64,000 nt of DNA. Origin: Azospirillum sp. 412522. Its GTDB lineage: Bacteria > Pseudomonadota > Alphaproteobacteria > Azospirillales > Azospirillaceae. The stretch is taken from the NCBI RefSeq assembly GCF_019805165.1, contig NZ_RWIJ01000002.1, positions 248,001 through 312,000 of the forward strand. The letters are read 5' to 3'. A program made the translations under genes and the position numbers. Positions 24,021-33,991 of this stretch are shown piece by piece (the stretch's first letter is position 1; each line of letters starts with the position of its first letter). The notes beneath the pieces are model-generated. The model had not been told where the DNA came from. It did no database searches and was given only the letters and a program-made list of their open reading frames with translations.

Positions 24021-25496
24021 TCAGTTGGATCCGCCGGCATAGCGGGCGAGCACGGCGCGGGTGCCGTCCGCCCACAGGGCGCGCAGGGCGGTGGAAAAGG
24101 CGTCGCGGAAGGGCTGCGCCCGGCCGACCTCGCCATAGACGTCGTCCATGTCGAGCCATGCGGTCGGCTCGCCGCGGGCGGCCTTGGCGACCTGGGTCAG
24201 GCGGTCCCAGTTGGGATCGTTCGGCTCGATCGGCTGCCCGCCCTCGTCCGTCCCGAAGCAGTAGCGGCACCACAGCGCCGATTCCAGCGCCAGCCCCTCG
24301 ATGCCGGCGCCGGCCTTGAGGCGGTCGGCGATGGACGGGACGATGAATTTCGGCTGGCGGTTGGAGCCGTCCAGGCAAAGGCGGCGGATGGTGTCCTTGA
24401 TCTTGGGGTTGGCGAAGCGCCGCTCGATGATGCCGAAATAGCCGGCGAGGTCGGTGCCCGGCACCGGCGGAACGGTGGGGATGATCTCCTCCCGCTCGAC
24501 CTTCTGCAGGAAGGCGCGGATCAGCGGGGTTTCCATCGCCTCATGCGCATAGGTGACGCCGAGCAGCCCGGCCGGATAGGCGATCACCGCATGGCCGCCG
24601 TTGAGGATGCGGATCTTCATCGTCTCGAAGGGCGTCACGTCGGGGACGAACTGGACGCCCACCGCCTCCAGCGCCGGCCGGCCGGCGGAGAATCGGTCCT
24701 CCAGCACCCATTGGGTGAAGTCCTCGCAGAAGACCGGCCAGTTGTCGGCGATGCCGAAGTCGCGGTCGAGGGTCTCGCGCTCCTGCACGCCGGTTGCCGG
24801 GGTGATGCGGTCGACCATGCCGTTGGGGAAGGCGACGGACGTGTCGATCCAGGCGGCGAGGTCGGCGTCGATTTCCCTGGCGATGCCGAGCACGGCGTTG
24901 CGGGTGACGACGCCGTTGTGCGGGATGTTGTCGCAGGACATCACGGTGAAGGGCACCGTCCCGTCGGCGCGGCGGCGGGCCAAGCCGGCGACGATCAGGC
25001 CGAAGACGGTGGTCGGGCGGGCGGGCAGGGCGATGTCGGCTCGGATCGCCGGATGGCTGGCGTCGAACTTGCCGGCGGCGTCGATGTAATAGCCACCCTC
25101 CGTCACCGTCAGCGAGACGATGCGGATCGCCGGGTCGGCCAGCTTGGCGACGATGGCGTCGGCGTCGCCGACCGGCAGCATGCCGACCATGGCGCCGGTG
25201 ACTCGGGCGAGGCTCTGCGCGCCCGACTGTTCGACGACGGTGGTCAGCCAGTCCTGGCCCTCCAGCGCGTCGCGCATGCGCTGGTCCGACGGCATCACCC
25301 CGGCACCGAGGATCGCCCAGTCATGGTCGCGGCCCTGGGCGAACAGGCTGTCGAGATAGACCGCCTGATGGGCGCGGTGGAAGTTGCCGATGCCGAAATG
25401 CAGGATCCCGGCGGTCAGGGCGGACCGGTCGTAGGCCGGCACCGATGCCCGCGCGGCGATGTCCGGAAGGGTGGCGGCGGAAAGGGCGATGGTCAT
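24021..25496 (-). CDS. mtlK: mannitol 2-dehydrogenase family polyol dehydrogenase
   Basis: This encodes 491 residues, the usual length of the polyol-specific long-chain dehydrogenases. FGIGNFHRAHQAVYLD near the N-terminus is the NAD-binding region, and KIRILNGGH supplies the Lys, Asn and His of the family's active site. It oxidises mannitol (or arabinitol) to the ketose. The ATG at 25496 is preferred; longer frames run into the upstream repeat element, which lies between this gene and smoS. Confidence 0.9.
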   Translation of the reverse strand: MTIALSAATLPDIAARASVPAYDRSALTAGILHFGIGNFHRAHQAVYLDSLFAQGRDHDWAILGAGVMPSDQRMRDALEGQDWLTTVVEQSGAQSLARVTGAMVGMLPVGDADAIVAKLADPAIRIVSLTVTEGGYYIDAAGKFDASHPAIRADIALPARPTTVFGLIVAGLARRRADGTVPFTVMSCDNIPHNGVVTRNAVLGIAREIDADLAAWIDTSVAFPNGMVDRITPATGVQERETLDRDFGIADNWPVFCEDFTQWVLEDRFSAGRPALEAVGVQFVPDVTPFETMKIRILNGGHAVIAYPAGLLGVTYAHEAMETPLIRAFLQKVEREEIIPTVPPVPGTDLAGYFGIIERRFANPKIKDTIRRLCLDGSNRQPKFIVPSIADRLKAGAGIEGLALESALWCRYCFGTDEGGQPIEPNDPNWDRLTQVAKAARGEPTAWLDMDDVYGEVGRAQPFRDAFSTALRALWADGTRAVLARYAGGSN

Positions 25497-25535
25497 GGCG
25501 GTGTCCTGCGGGGGATCGGGGGGAGAGATGCGTTG

Positions 25536-25686
25536 CCCTCTCCCGTCCCGGGAGAGGGAGGGGACCCGCGCCGTCAGGCGTGGGGAGGGTGAGGGGTAGG
25601 GCAAGGATCAGAATCCATGTTCGGATTGCCCCTCACCCTTCCCATGCTTCGCATGGGCCCCTTCCCTCTCCCGGGGCGGGAGAGGG
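25536..25686. repeat. paired inverted GC-rich hairpin element, copy A
   Basis: Two modules face each other. The left one begins CCCTCTCCCGTCCCGGGAG and contains a GCGCC...GGCGTGGGG second hairpin; the right one, in opposite orientation, has CCCATGC...GCATGGG as its second hairpin and ends CCCGGGGCGGGAGAGGG. A centre of about 45 bp differs between copies. This copy is inside the polyol operon, between smoS and mtlK. Confidence 0.9.
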
Positions 25687-25692
25687 TGATTC

Positions 25693-26478
25693 TCAACTCA
25701 TCCAGTTGCCGCCGTCGACGTTGTAGGTCTGGGCGACGATGTAGTCGGCCTCAGGGCTCGCCAGGAAGATCGCCATGCCGGTCAGATCCTCGGCACGGCC
25801 CATGCGGCCGAAGGGGACGGCTTCGCCGACCATCCGCTTCTTCTCGCCGGGCTGGAGGCCCTCATGCTTGGCGAACAGGGCGTCGACGCCGTCCCAATGC
25901 TCGCCGTCGACCACGCCGGGGGCGATGGCGTTGACGTTGATGCCATGGCGGATCAGGTCGAGGCCGGCCGACTGGGTCAGGCTGATCACCGCCGCCTTGG
26001 TGGCGCAATAGACGCCGACCAGCGCTTCGCCGCGCCGTCCGGCCTGGGAGGCCATGTTGATGATCTTGCCGCCGCGGCCCTGCGCGATCATCCGCTTCGC
26101 CACCGCCTGCAGCGTGAACAGCGTGCCGGCGACGTTGATCGAGAACAGCCGGTCGTAGCTGTCACGGGTGATCTCGACGATGGGGGCGAGGTCGAACAGG
26201 GCGGCGTTGTTGATCAGGATGTCGATGCCGCCGGCCCGCTCCGCCACCGTGGCGACGGCGGCGTCGATGGAGGACTGGTCGGTGACGTCGAGCGCCACCG
26301 CATAGGCGCCGGGGCCGATCTCCGCCGCCGCCTTCTCCGCCGCCGCGAGGTTGATGTCGGCGATGGCGACGGTGGCGCCCTCCGCGACATAGGCGGCGGC
26401 GAAGGCGCGGCCGATGCCGCGCGCGGCGCCGGTGACGATGGCAGATTTGCCGTCGAGACGCTTCATGGGACTGGTCAT
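25693..26478 (-). CDS. smoS: sorbitol (L-iditol) 2-dehydrogenase, SDR family
   Basis: This encodes 261 residues. The cofactor site is TGAARGIG at 16-23, NNAA stands for NNAG, and the catalytic Ser, Tyr and Lys are in NMASQAGRRGEALVGVYCAT and the next residues. High likeness to SmoS of Rhodobacter is suggested by NAIAPGVVDGEHWD and AQTYNVDGGNWMS. It oxidises sorbitol to fructose. The ATG at 26478 follows AAAGGG; an earlier TTG overlapping the ATPase stop is less likely, and a third ATG 12 bases later gives the length of SmoS. Confidence 0.9.
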   Translation of the reverse strand: MTSPMKRLDGKSAIVTGAARGIGRAFAAAYVAEGATVAIADINLAAAEKAAAEIGPGAYAVALDVTDQSSIDAAVATVAERAGGIDILINNAALFDLAPIVEITRDSYDRLFSINVAGTLFTLQAVAKRMIAQGRGGKIINMASQAGRRGEALVGVYCATKAAVISLTQSAGLDLIRHGINVNAIAPGVVDGEHWDGVDALFAKHEGLQPGEKKRMVGEAVPFGRMGRAEDLTGMAIFLASPEADYIVAQTYNVDGGNWMS

Positions 26479-26492
26479 CGGACTGGACCCTT

Positions 26493-27521
<1,029 letters not shown>

Positions 27522-27534
27522 AGCGGGTTCCCCC

Positions 27535-28365
27535 CTACTTCACGGCGCCGAAGGTCAGGCCGCGCACCAGCTGCTTCTGGCTGAACCAGCCGAGAATCAG
27601 GATCGGCGCGACCGCCATGGTCGAGGCGGCCGACAGTTTCGCGTAGAACAGCCCCTCCGGACTGGAGTAGCTGGCAATGAAGGCGGTCAGCGGCGCCGAT
27701 TGCGAGGCGGACAGGTTCAGCGTCCAGAAGGCCTCGTTCCACGCCAGGATGATGTTCAGCAGCAGGGTCGAGGCGATGCCGGGCACCGCCATCGGCAGCA
27801 GGACGAACAGGATCTCGTCGCGCAGGCCGGCCCCGTCCATCCGGGACGCTTCCAGGATCTCGCCCGGAATTTCGCGGAAATAGGTGAACAGCATCCAGAC
27901 GATGATCGGCAGGTTGATCAGCGTCAGCACGATGACCAGGCCGATGCGGCTGTCGAGCAGGCCGGTGTCGCGGAACAGCAGGTAGATCGGGATCAGCACG
28001 CCGACCGGCGGCAGCATCTTGGTCGACAGCATCCACATCAGCACGTCGCGGGTGCGCTTGCCGGGGATGAAGGCCATCGACCAGGCGGCGGGGACGGCGA
28101 CCATCAGGCCGATCAGCGTCGAGCCGACGGAGATGACCACCGAGTTCCAGAAATGGAGGAAATAGTCGGAGCGCTGCTGGACCTCGGTGTAGTTCTCCAG
28201 CGTCCAGTGGAAGGCGAGGAAGGTCGGCGGGGTCGCCACCGCCTCGGCCTCGGTCTTGAAGCTGGTCAGGACGGTCCACAGGATGGGGAAGAAGATCACG
28301 ATCCCGACGGTCCAGGCGATCAGGGTCACGACCAGTTTTTTGCGGTTGGTTGTCGCGCGCGCCAT
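27535..28365 (-). CDS. smoG: polyol ABC transporter permease (SmoG/MalG type)
   Basis: This encodes 276 residues with about six membrane helices, the first at 11-30. The coupling EAA loop reads [20 protein letters not shown]. The ATG at 28365 lies 2 bases after the stop of the partner permease gene. Confidence 0.92.
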   Translation of the reverse strand: MARATTNRKKLVVTLIAWTVGIVIFFPILWTVLTSFKTEAEAVATPPTFLAFHWTLENYTEVQQRSDYFLHFWNSVVISVGSTLIGLMVAVPAAWSMAFIPGKRTRDVLMWMLSTKMLPPVGVLIPIYLLFRDTGLLDSRIGLVIVLTLINLPIIVWMLFTYFREIPGEILEASRMDGAGLRDEILFVLLPMAVPGIASTLLLNIILAWNEAFWTLNLSASQSAPLTAFIASYSSPEGLFYAKLSAASTMAVAPILILGWFSQKQLVRGLTFGAVK

Positions 28366-28367
28366 GG

Positions 28368-29240
28368 TCAGATGTCCAGGTTGCGGCCGATCATCCTCAT
28401 CAGGAAGACGGCGACGATGTTGGCGAGGACGACGGCGACGATGCCGCCCGCGGAGCCGCCGCCGACGTCGAACTGCAGCAGCGACTGGGCATAGACGAGG
28501 TAGGTGATGTTGGTGGTGGCGGTGCCGGGGCCGCCATTGGTCGTCACCAGGATCTCGGCGAAGACCGACAGCAGGAAGATGGTCTGGATCAGCGTCACCA
28601 CCGTCATCGCGCGGGCCAGATGGGGCAGGATGATGTGGATGAAGCGGTCCAGCGCCCCGGCGCCGTCCATCTCCGCCGCCTCCAGCCGCTCGCTGTCGAG
28701 GGATTGCAGGGCGGTCAGCAGGATCAGCGTGGCGAAGGGCAGCCACTGCCACGTCACGATCAGGATGATCGAGGACAGCGGCGCCTCGGCCAGGAAGTCG
28801 AAGGGCTGGAGGCCCAGCCCCTTGGCGATGGCGGCGAACAGGCCGTTCACCGGGTTCATCAGCATGTTCTTCCACACCAGCGCCGAGACGGTGGGCATGA
28901 CGAAGAAGGGGGCGATGACCAGCAGGCGGACGATGCCCCGCCCCCAGAAGGGCTGGTCGAGCAGCAGGGCCAGCCCGATCCCGCCTGCGATGGTCAGCAC
29001 CAGCACCCCGCCGACGAGCGCCAGCGTGTTGCCGAGCGCGGCGAAGAAGGCCGGATCGGTGAGGAAATACTGGTAGTTCAGCGTGCCGATGAACTCCTCC
29101 GTCCCCGGCATCAGCAGGTTGTAGCGCAGGAAGGAGAAGTAGAGCGTCATCACGAGCGGGATCAGCATCCAGCCGAGCAGCAGGATGACGGCCGGAGACA
29201 TCGTCAGGCGCGCGGCTGCACGCGAGTGGGCGGTGGCCAT
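28368..29240 (-). CDS. smoF: polyol ABC transporter permease (SmoF/MalF type)
   Basis: This encodes 290 residues with about six helices. The EAA loop reads EAAEMDGAGALDRFIHIILP, followed by the family's VFAEILVTTNGGPGTATTN. It pairs with the following permease. Upstream, the gap to smoE holds a long inverted repeat that may set the ratio of binding protein to permease. Confidence 0.92.
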   Translation of the reverse strand: MATAHSRAAARLTMSPAVILLLGWMLIPLVMTLYFSFLRYNLLMPGTEEFIGTLNYQYFLTDPAFFAALGNTLALVGGVLVLTIAGGIGLALLLDQPFWGRGIVRLLVIAPFFVMPTVSALVWKNMLMNPVNGLFAAIAKGLGLQPFDFLAEAPLSSIILIVTWQWLPFATLILLTALQSLDSERLEAAEMDGAGALDRFIHIILPHLARAMTVVTLIQTIFLLSVFAEILVTTNGGPGTATTNITYLVYAQSLLQFDVGGGSAGGIVAVVLANIVAVFLMRMIGRNLDI

Positions 29241-29285
29241 GGCTCGACCCTTGGGTAACGGCGTTGCGGAGCGTGCGGTCAGGCG

Positions 29286-29417
29286 TGACGGTGGAAGATG
29301 GCCCGGGAACTGGTCCGCGGCCTTCTTCCACCGTCATCCCCGCGGAGGCGGGGATCCAGGAAACTCAGCGGTTTCGCCGCTAAGCCGGCTGGATTCCCGC
29401 CTTCGCGGGAATGACGG
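29286..29417. repeat. nested inverted repeats in the smoE-smoF gap
   Basis: An outer pair, TGACGGTGGAAGA at 29286-29298 with its complement at 29324-29336, overlaps a larger palindrome at 29331-29417 with arms CCGTCATCCCCGCGGAGGCG and the near-complement ending GGGAATGACGG. The larger element resembles the GTCATTCCCGCGAAGGCGGG-type intergenic repeats common in Proteobacteria. It sits where E. coli carries a REP between malE and malF, and would form strong hairpins in the mRNA. Confidence 0.85.
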
Positions 29418-29463
29418 CCGAAAGAGGATCATGCAGTCATTCGATGCACGGACCCTTGACCGC

Positions 29464-30774
29464 TTACTTGATGTAGCCGGCCTTGGTCATCTCGCGGGTG
29501 GCGAGCGTCTGGGCGGTCTGCAGGGCCTGGTCGGCGGTCGTCTGGCCGGCGAGCGCGGCGGAGAAGGCCTGTCCGACCGCGGTGCCGATGCCCTGGAACT
29601 CGGGGATGGCGACGAACTGCACGCCGGTGTAGGGGACCGGCTTGACCGTCGGGTGCTGCGGATCGGCGGCCTGGATCGACTTCAGCGTCAGGTCGGCGAA
29701 GGGAGCGGCCTTGCGGTACTCGGGATTGGCGTAGAGCGAGCTGCGGGTGCCCGGCGGCACGTTGGCCCAGCCCTCCTCCTTGGCGACGAGGTCGAGATAG
29801 TCCTTGGAGGTCGCCCAGGAAATGAAGGCCTGCGCGGCGTCGCCCTTCTTGCTGCTGGCGGGAACCGCGAGGCTCCAGGCCCACAGCCAGTTGGAGCGCT
29901 TGCCGAGACCGGTGTCGGGGGCCAGGGCGTAGCCGACCTTGTCCGCCACCTTGCTCTGCGCCGGGTTGGAGACGAAGGAGGCGGCGACGGTGGCGTCGAT
30001 CCACATGGCGCATTTGCCGGACTGGAACAGCGCCAGATTCTCGTTGAAGCCGTTGGAGGAGGCGCCCGGCGGGCCGGCGTCCTTCATCAGGCCGAGATAG
30101 GTCGTCAGCGTCTGCTTCCAGGGGTCGGTGTTGAACTGCGGCTTCCAGGTCATGTCGAACCAGCTGGCGCCGAAGGAGTTCGCCATGGCGCTGAGGAAGG
30201 CCATGTTCTCGCCCCAGCCGGCCTTGCCGCGCAGGCAGATGCCGTAGACCTCGGCCTTCTTGTCGGTCAGCTTGCGCGCGGCGTCGGAGACGAAGGCCCA
30301 GGTCGGCGCCTCCGGCATGGTCAGGCCGGCCTTCTCGAACAGGTCCTTGCGGTACATGACCATCGAGCTTTCGCCGTAGAAGGGCGCGGCGTAGAGCGTG
30401 CCGTCGGTGGTCAGGCCGCTGCGGATGGAGGGCAGCAGATCCTCGACGTCATAGTTGGAGCCGAGCTTGTCCAGCGGCATCAGCCACTTCTGCTTGGTCC
30501 AGATCGGAACCTCGTAGGTGCCGATGGTCAGGATGTCGTACTGGCCGCCCTTGGCGGCGATGTCGGTGGTGACGCGCTGGCGCAGGACGTTCTCTTCCAG
30601 CGTCACCCAGTTCAGCGTGATGTCGGGATGGGCCTTGGTGAAATGCTCCGACAGCTTCTGCATGCGGATCATGTCGCCGTTGTTCACCGTGGCGATGGAC
30701 AGAGTCTCCGCCTGGGCGGAGTTGCCGAGAAACGCGGCGACCGCCGCGCCGATCAAGGAAAGCGCACGCTTCAT
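29464..30774 (-). CDS. smoE: polyol ABC transporter substrate-binding protein
   Basis: This encodes 436 residues with a Sec signal peptide (ALSLIGAAVAAFLGNSAQA). It is a family 1 extracellular solute-binding protein: LSIATVNNGDMIRMQKLSEH at the start, then FYGESSMVMYRKDLFEKAGL and FISWATSKDY. It binds sorbitol or mannitol in the periplasm. The ATG at 30774 follows GGAGGAAAACAGGA. It is the first gene of the operon, transcribed away from the ROK regulator. Confidence 0.93.
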   Translation of the reverse strand: MKRALSLIGAAVAAFLGNSAQAETLSIATVNNGDMIRMQKLSEHFTKAHPDITLNWVTLEENVLRQRVTTDIAAKGGQYDILTIGTYEVPIWTKQKWLMPLDKLGSNYDVEDLLPSIRSGLTTDGTLYAAPFYGESSMVMYRKDLFEKAGLTMPEAPTWAFVSDAARKLTDKKAEVYGICLRGKAGWGENMAFLSAMANSFGASWFDMTWKPQFNTDPWKQTLTTYLGLMKDAGPPGASSNGFNENLALFQSGKCAMWIDATVAASFVSNPAQSKVADKVGYALAPDTGLGKRSNWLWAWSLAVPASSKKGDAAQAFISWATSKDYLDLVAKEEGWANVPPGTRSSLYANPEYRKAAPFADLTLKSIQAADPQHPTVKPVPYTGVQFVAIPEFQGIGTAVGQAFSAALAGQTTADQALQTAQTLATREMTKAGYIK

Positions 30775-30954
30775 TCCTGTTTTCCTCCCCAATGTCCGTC
30801 CGGCCGCGCCCCGGTTGCGGCACGCCGGTTCGGCGGAGGCTTGCCGCCCCGCCGGCCTTTGCGACTGGTCGCCCGACATCCGCATGCGTCCACGGCATTC
30901 AGTTTGTAGGGCACACCAACACTATGGCGCGGACGAAGGAGAGGCGCAATAGAT

Positions 30955-30969
30955 AAATCACATTGATTT
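30955..30969. promoter_or_regulatory. operator site 1 for the ROK regulator (predicted)
   Basis: AAATCA-CAT-TGATTT is a perfect inverted repeat in an otherwise GC-rich genome. The 17-base context TAAATCACATTGATTTT recurs with one change at 31183-31199. It lies about 180 bases upstream of smoE, so repression would act on the smo operon promoter. Confidence 0.7.
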
Positions 30970-31183
30970 TCATATTCGGTGCCGTATGGCGTTGGCGCTC
31001 CCCTGGAAATGGAGAGGCTGCTGGAGCGGCAGAGCGGTATTTCCGCACGGGGAATGGCCTGGAAGAAGGGATTAAGCCGATTGCGCGGTAGCGCTTGCCC
31101 CTTTTGGGCGTGGCTTGCTACGGTGGCGAAAGGTCAGGAATGACCGGCTCTTTCGCCATGATGGCGACCGAGTCGCTCTAACT

Positions 31184-31198
31184 AAATCACTTTGATTT
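31184..31198. promoter_or_regulatory. operator site 2 for the ROK regulator (predicted)
   Basis: AAATCA-CTT-TGATTT matches site 1 except for the centre base. It overlaps a possible -35 element of the regulator's own promoter, which suggests autoregulation. Confidence 0.7.
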
Positions 31199-31219
31199 TG
31201 TTAGATTGATTGCTATACG
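31192..31219 (+). promoter_or_regulatory. candidate promoter of the ROK regulator gene
   Basis: TTGATT and TATACG are separated by 16 bases, 39 bases before the chosen ATG. The -35 element lies within operator site 2. Confidence 0.45.
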
Positions 31220-31257
31220 GATTGTTGCGGGAATTCGAGGCGGGAGGCGACGGGAGG

Positions 31258-32454
31258 ATGCGGGGCGGCGACACCACCGGGCTGCGCGCCTACAACGAGC
31301 GGCTGGTCATGCATGCGCTGTTGCAGACCGGCATGCTGTCCAAGGCCGAAATCGCGCGGGAGACCGGGCTCAGCGGACAGGCGGCGTCGGTGATCGTCAA
31401 CCGGCTGCTGGAGGACGGGCTTCTGGTCAAGCTGGACAAGGTGCGCGGGCAGGTGGGGCAGCCCTCCACCCCCATCGCGCCGAATCCCGATGGCGCCTAT
31501 TCGCTGGGGGTGAAGATCGGCCGGCGCAGTGTCGAGGCGATCCTGATCAACCTGCTGGGGGAGGAACTGGGCGCGAGCCGCGTGCGCTACGACGCGCCGC
31601 TGCCGGAGCCGACGATCGCCACCGCCATCGCCCAGGCCGGCGGCCTGCTGGCGCACCTGTCGCCGGCGGCGCGGTCGCGCGTGGTCGGGCTGGGGGTCGC
31701 CATGCCGGACGAAATCCATGCCTGGTCGGCCGAGCTGGGGCTGGCGCCGGGCGCGCTGGACGGCTGGCGCGATGCCGACATCGCCGGCGCCTTCGCGCGC
31801 GCGACCGGGTTGCCGGTGACGCTCTACAACGACGCCGCGGCCGCCTGCGCGGCGGAGATGATCGCCGGCCACGCCATCGTCAGCCGCAGCGCGCTCTACA
31901 TCTATCTCGGCACTTTCATCGGCGGCGGGGTGGTGATCGACGGCCGGCTGTACCGCGGGGAACAGGGCAATGCCGGGGCCATCGGATCCATGCCAACCGG
32001 GCCGCGCACCTCGCCAGGGCAACTGATCCACAGCGCTTCCATCTTCCTGCTGGAGCGCGAACTGGAAGCCGCCGGGATCGACCCGTCGGCGGCGCTGTCG
32101 GCCGCGTTGGCCGACGGCAGCGTGGAGAGGGCGGATGCCATCTTCGACGCCTGGGCCGACACGGCGAGCGCCGAGCTGTCGCGCGCCGTCGTCTCCGCCC
32201 TCAGCGTCATCGACTTCCAGGAGGTGGTGGTCGACGGCTTCCTGCCGCCGTCCTGGCGCGACCGCTTCACCCAGAGGCTGTCGGCGGCGGTGGAGCGCTT
32301 CAACCGGTCGGGCCTGAAGGCGGCGCCGGTGATGGCGGGATCGATCGGCCCGATGGCCCGGGTGCTGGGCGCGGCGATGCTGCCGCTGAAGGCGCGCTTC
32401 TCGCCCGACACCGACCTGCTGATCCGCTCCGGCATGGCGCGGGATCTGGTCTAG
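31258..32454 (+). CDS. ROK-family transcriptional repressor of the polyol operon
   Basis: This encodes 398 residues. The winged helix-turn-helix near the N-terminus includes MLSKAEIARETGLSGQAAS and VIVNRLLEDGLL. The ROK sugar-binding/kinase-like part follows: GVKIGRRSVEAILINLLG, NDAAAACAAEMI, then YIYLGTFIGGGVVIDGRLYR. The usual Cys-rich zinc motif of ROK proteins is not apparent (EQGNAGAIGSMP at that place). It most likely senses a polyol or its product and binds the two palindromes in the divergent promoter. The ATG at 31258 follows two GGGAGG sites; a TTG at 31210 is less likely. Confidence 0.85.
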   Translation: MRGGDTTGLRAYNERLVMHALLQTGMLSKAEIARETGLSGQAASVIVNRLLEDGLLVKLDKVRGQVGQPSTPIAPNPDGAYSLGVKIGRRSVEAILINLLGEELGASRVRYDAPLPEPTIATAIAQAGGLLAHLSPAARSRVVGLGVAMPDEIHAWSAELGLAPGALDGWRDADIAGAFARATGLPVTLYNDAAAACAAEMIAGHAIVSRSALYIYLGTFIGGGVVIDGRLYRGEQGNAGAIGSMPTGPRTSPGQLIHSASIFLLERELEAAGIDPSAALSAALADGSVERADAIFDAWADTASAELSRAVVSALSVIDFQEVVVDGFLPPSWRDRFTQRLSAAVERFNRSGLKAAPVMAGSIGPMARVLGAAMLPLKARFSPDTDLLIRSGMARDLV

Positions 32455-32456
32455 GG

Positions 32457-32488
32457 TCTGTCAAATGCTCATGGAAGCATCTGACAGA
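32457..32488 (+). terminator. stem-loop after the ROK gene
   Basis: Arms of 13 bases (TCTGTCAAATGCT and AGCATCTGACAGA) pair with a single mismatch around a 6-base loop, starting 2 bases after the stop codon. There is no T-run, so it may work as a stabilising or weak terminator hairpin. Confidence 0.5.
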
Positions 32489-32580
32489 TCCTGGAAATTC
32501 AATTCTTCCGTCCAATTCACGCGCCATCCTCGGCCGGCCCGATCGTCATGGTGGGTGGGGATTGGGGAGGGGTGGAGCGG

Positions 32581-33183
32581 TCAAGCCGCTTCACTGCGGG
32601 CCGCCATGGTCGCCTTGGCCCACCAGACCAGTTCGTCGAGCGCGGCCTTGGCGGACGGAAGCAGGTTCTGCTCGATCGTTTCGATCGGCTGATTTCCGGC
32701 TGCCGGGAAGATCGTGAAGAAGTCGCTGCCACCGATGTGAACCGCGGCATGGGTCGAGACCATGTGCATTTCGATACCGATCAGGCGCAGATGCTCGATG
32801 GCGCGGGCGGCACCGACGCCGCCATAACCGATGGCGGTGAACGGTTTGCGATTCCATTCGGTATAGGCCTGGTCGAGTGCGTTCTTCAGCGCCCCGGTCA
32901 GCGAATGATTGTACTCGGCGACCACGAAGATGAAGCCGTCGAAACGCGCGAGGGTCTGCTGCCAGTGCACCGCTTCCGGCGTCTGGCTCGGCACGAAGCC
33001 GTTCGAGGCGATCTCGTCGAAGAAGGGCAGGTTGAAATCGCGGAGATCGAGCAATTCGACGTCCATGTCGGCGCGGGTCCGAGCCTGCTTGAGCATCCAT
33101 TGCGCAGGTACGTCGGCGAAGCGCCCGGTGCGGGTTGAGCCGATGATGAGGGCGATCTTCGGCTTGGCGATGACGATCGACAT
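32581..33183 (-). CDS. NADPH-dependent FMN reductase family protein
   Basis: This encodes 200 residues with a flavodoxin-like fold. ALIIGSTRTGRFADVPAQWM binds the FMN phosphate, and VVAEYNHSLTGALKNALD is the family signature. It is likely a quinone or azo reductase working with FMN and NAD(P)H. The ATG at 33183 is followed at once by the fold's first strand. It lies downstream of the DoxX gene on the same strand, 210 bases away, and both are divergent from a LysR regulator. Confidence 0.88.
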   Translation of the reverse strand: MSIVIAKPKIALIIGSTRTGRFADVPAQWMLKQARTRADMDVELLDLRDFNLPFFDEIASNGFVPSQTPEAVHWQQTLARFDGFIFVVAEYNHSLTGALKNALDQAYTEWNRKPFTAIGYGGVGAARAIEHLRLIGIEMHMVSTHAAVHIGGSDFFTIFPAAGNQPIETIEQNLLPSAKAALDELVWWAKATMAARSEAA

Positions 33184-33393
33184 GAGGCTTTCCTTCTCGG
33201 TTCGTGGAAAAGCACGGGGAGCGATCTCGGGCCCTCGAAGGGGCCTCGACGCAGGTCCGGGGACGCCGGCGGCCAGCGAGATCGTTCTGCGCAGTCGCAA
33301 AAAGAGGAACACTTGGACAGCCAGACGCTTCACGATGCAGGTGAGCCGCGGAGGCTGGATTCGTTCGCCCGGCTTGAGGTGCCGGAGGGATGA

Positions 33394-33831
33394 TCAGAGA
33401 GCGGCCTGTTGCACGGCGGCGGGCGGATTGGAGCGGGCGCGCCGATCGGTCAGATATGCGTCCAGGCTGAAGGCGCCTGAGCCGAACGCCGCGACCTGGA
33501 GCAGGCCGCCGGTCAGCATGACGTTCTTGAAGAAATGCACGAAGGTGTTCTGATCGCCCAGGCTGCTGTGGAAGTAAAAGGCCGTCACCATCGAGAAGAG
33601 TGCGAGCAGGCCGGCAATCGGGCGGACCTTGTAACCTGCGACCAGCAGCGCACCGCCGACGATTTCCAAGGTCACCGCGCCGAAGAAGGAAAGCGGAGGC
33701 ACGGGCAGGCCGGCCGCGTCGATCATGGTGACGGTCGCGCTGTAAGCCGTGGCCTTGCCGACGCCGAAAAGGATGAAGGGCAGACCGATCAGGAGCCGGC
33801 CGGCAAATGCGAGGTAACGGGTGTCGTTCAT
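33394..33831 (-). CDS. DoxX family membrane protein
   Basis: This encodes 145 residues with four hydrophobic segments (LAFAGRLLIGLPFILFGVGK; SFFGAVTLEIVGGALLVAGY; PIAGLLALFSMVTAFYFHS; VMLTGGLLQVAAFGSG). The pattern of GxFALFGxxK and F.ALFxxxTA.FH matches DoxX/YqjF proteins, which often accompany quinone or thiol stress functions. It is divergent from the LysR gene, with a palindrome between them. Confidence 0.85.
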   Translation of the reverse strand: MNDTRYLAFAGRLLIGLPFILFGVGKATAYSATVTMIDAAGLPVPPLSFFGAVTLEIVGGALLVAGYKVRPIAGLLALFSMVTAFYFHSSLGDQNTFVHFFKNVMLTGGLLQVAAFGSGAFSLDAYLTDRRARSNPPAAVQQAAL

Positions 33832-33928
33832 GGGGTGTCTCCTGTCTGGAGTGGAATGGCTCGTCGTCCGTGACCTCAGAATTGCGCCGACTTGTGGCTC
33901 GCCACTAGACAGCAAAGATGCTACCCGG

Positions 33929-33947
33929 TGTTCCTGTTGTAGGAACA
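33929..33947. promoter_or_regulatory. palindromic operator between DoxX and LysR genes
   Basis: TGTTCCT and AGGAACA form perfect 7-base arms around 5 bases, 44 bases upstream of the LysR GTG start. A dyad containing a T-N11-A core is the usual target of LysR regulators, so the adjacent gene product probably binds here. Confidence 0.55.
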
Positions 33948-33991
33948 GCAGGCACCCTGGAATGCCGGTTCCGCGGGAGTGGGAGACGGGC

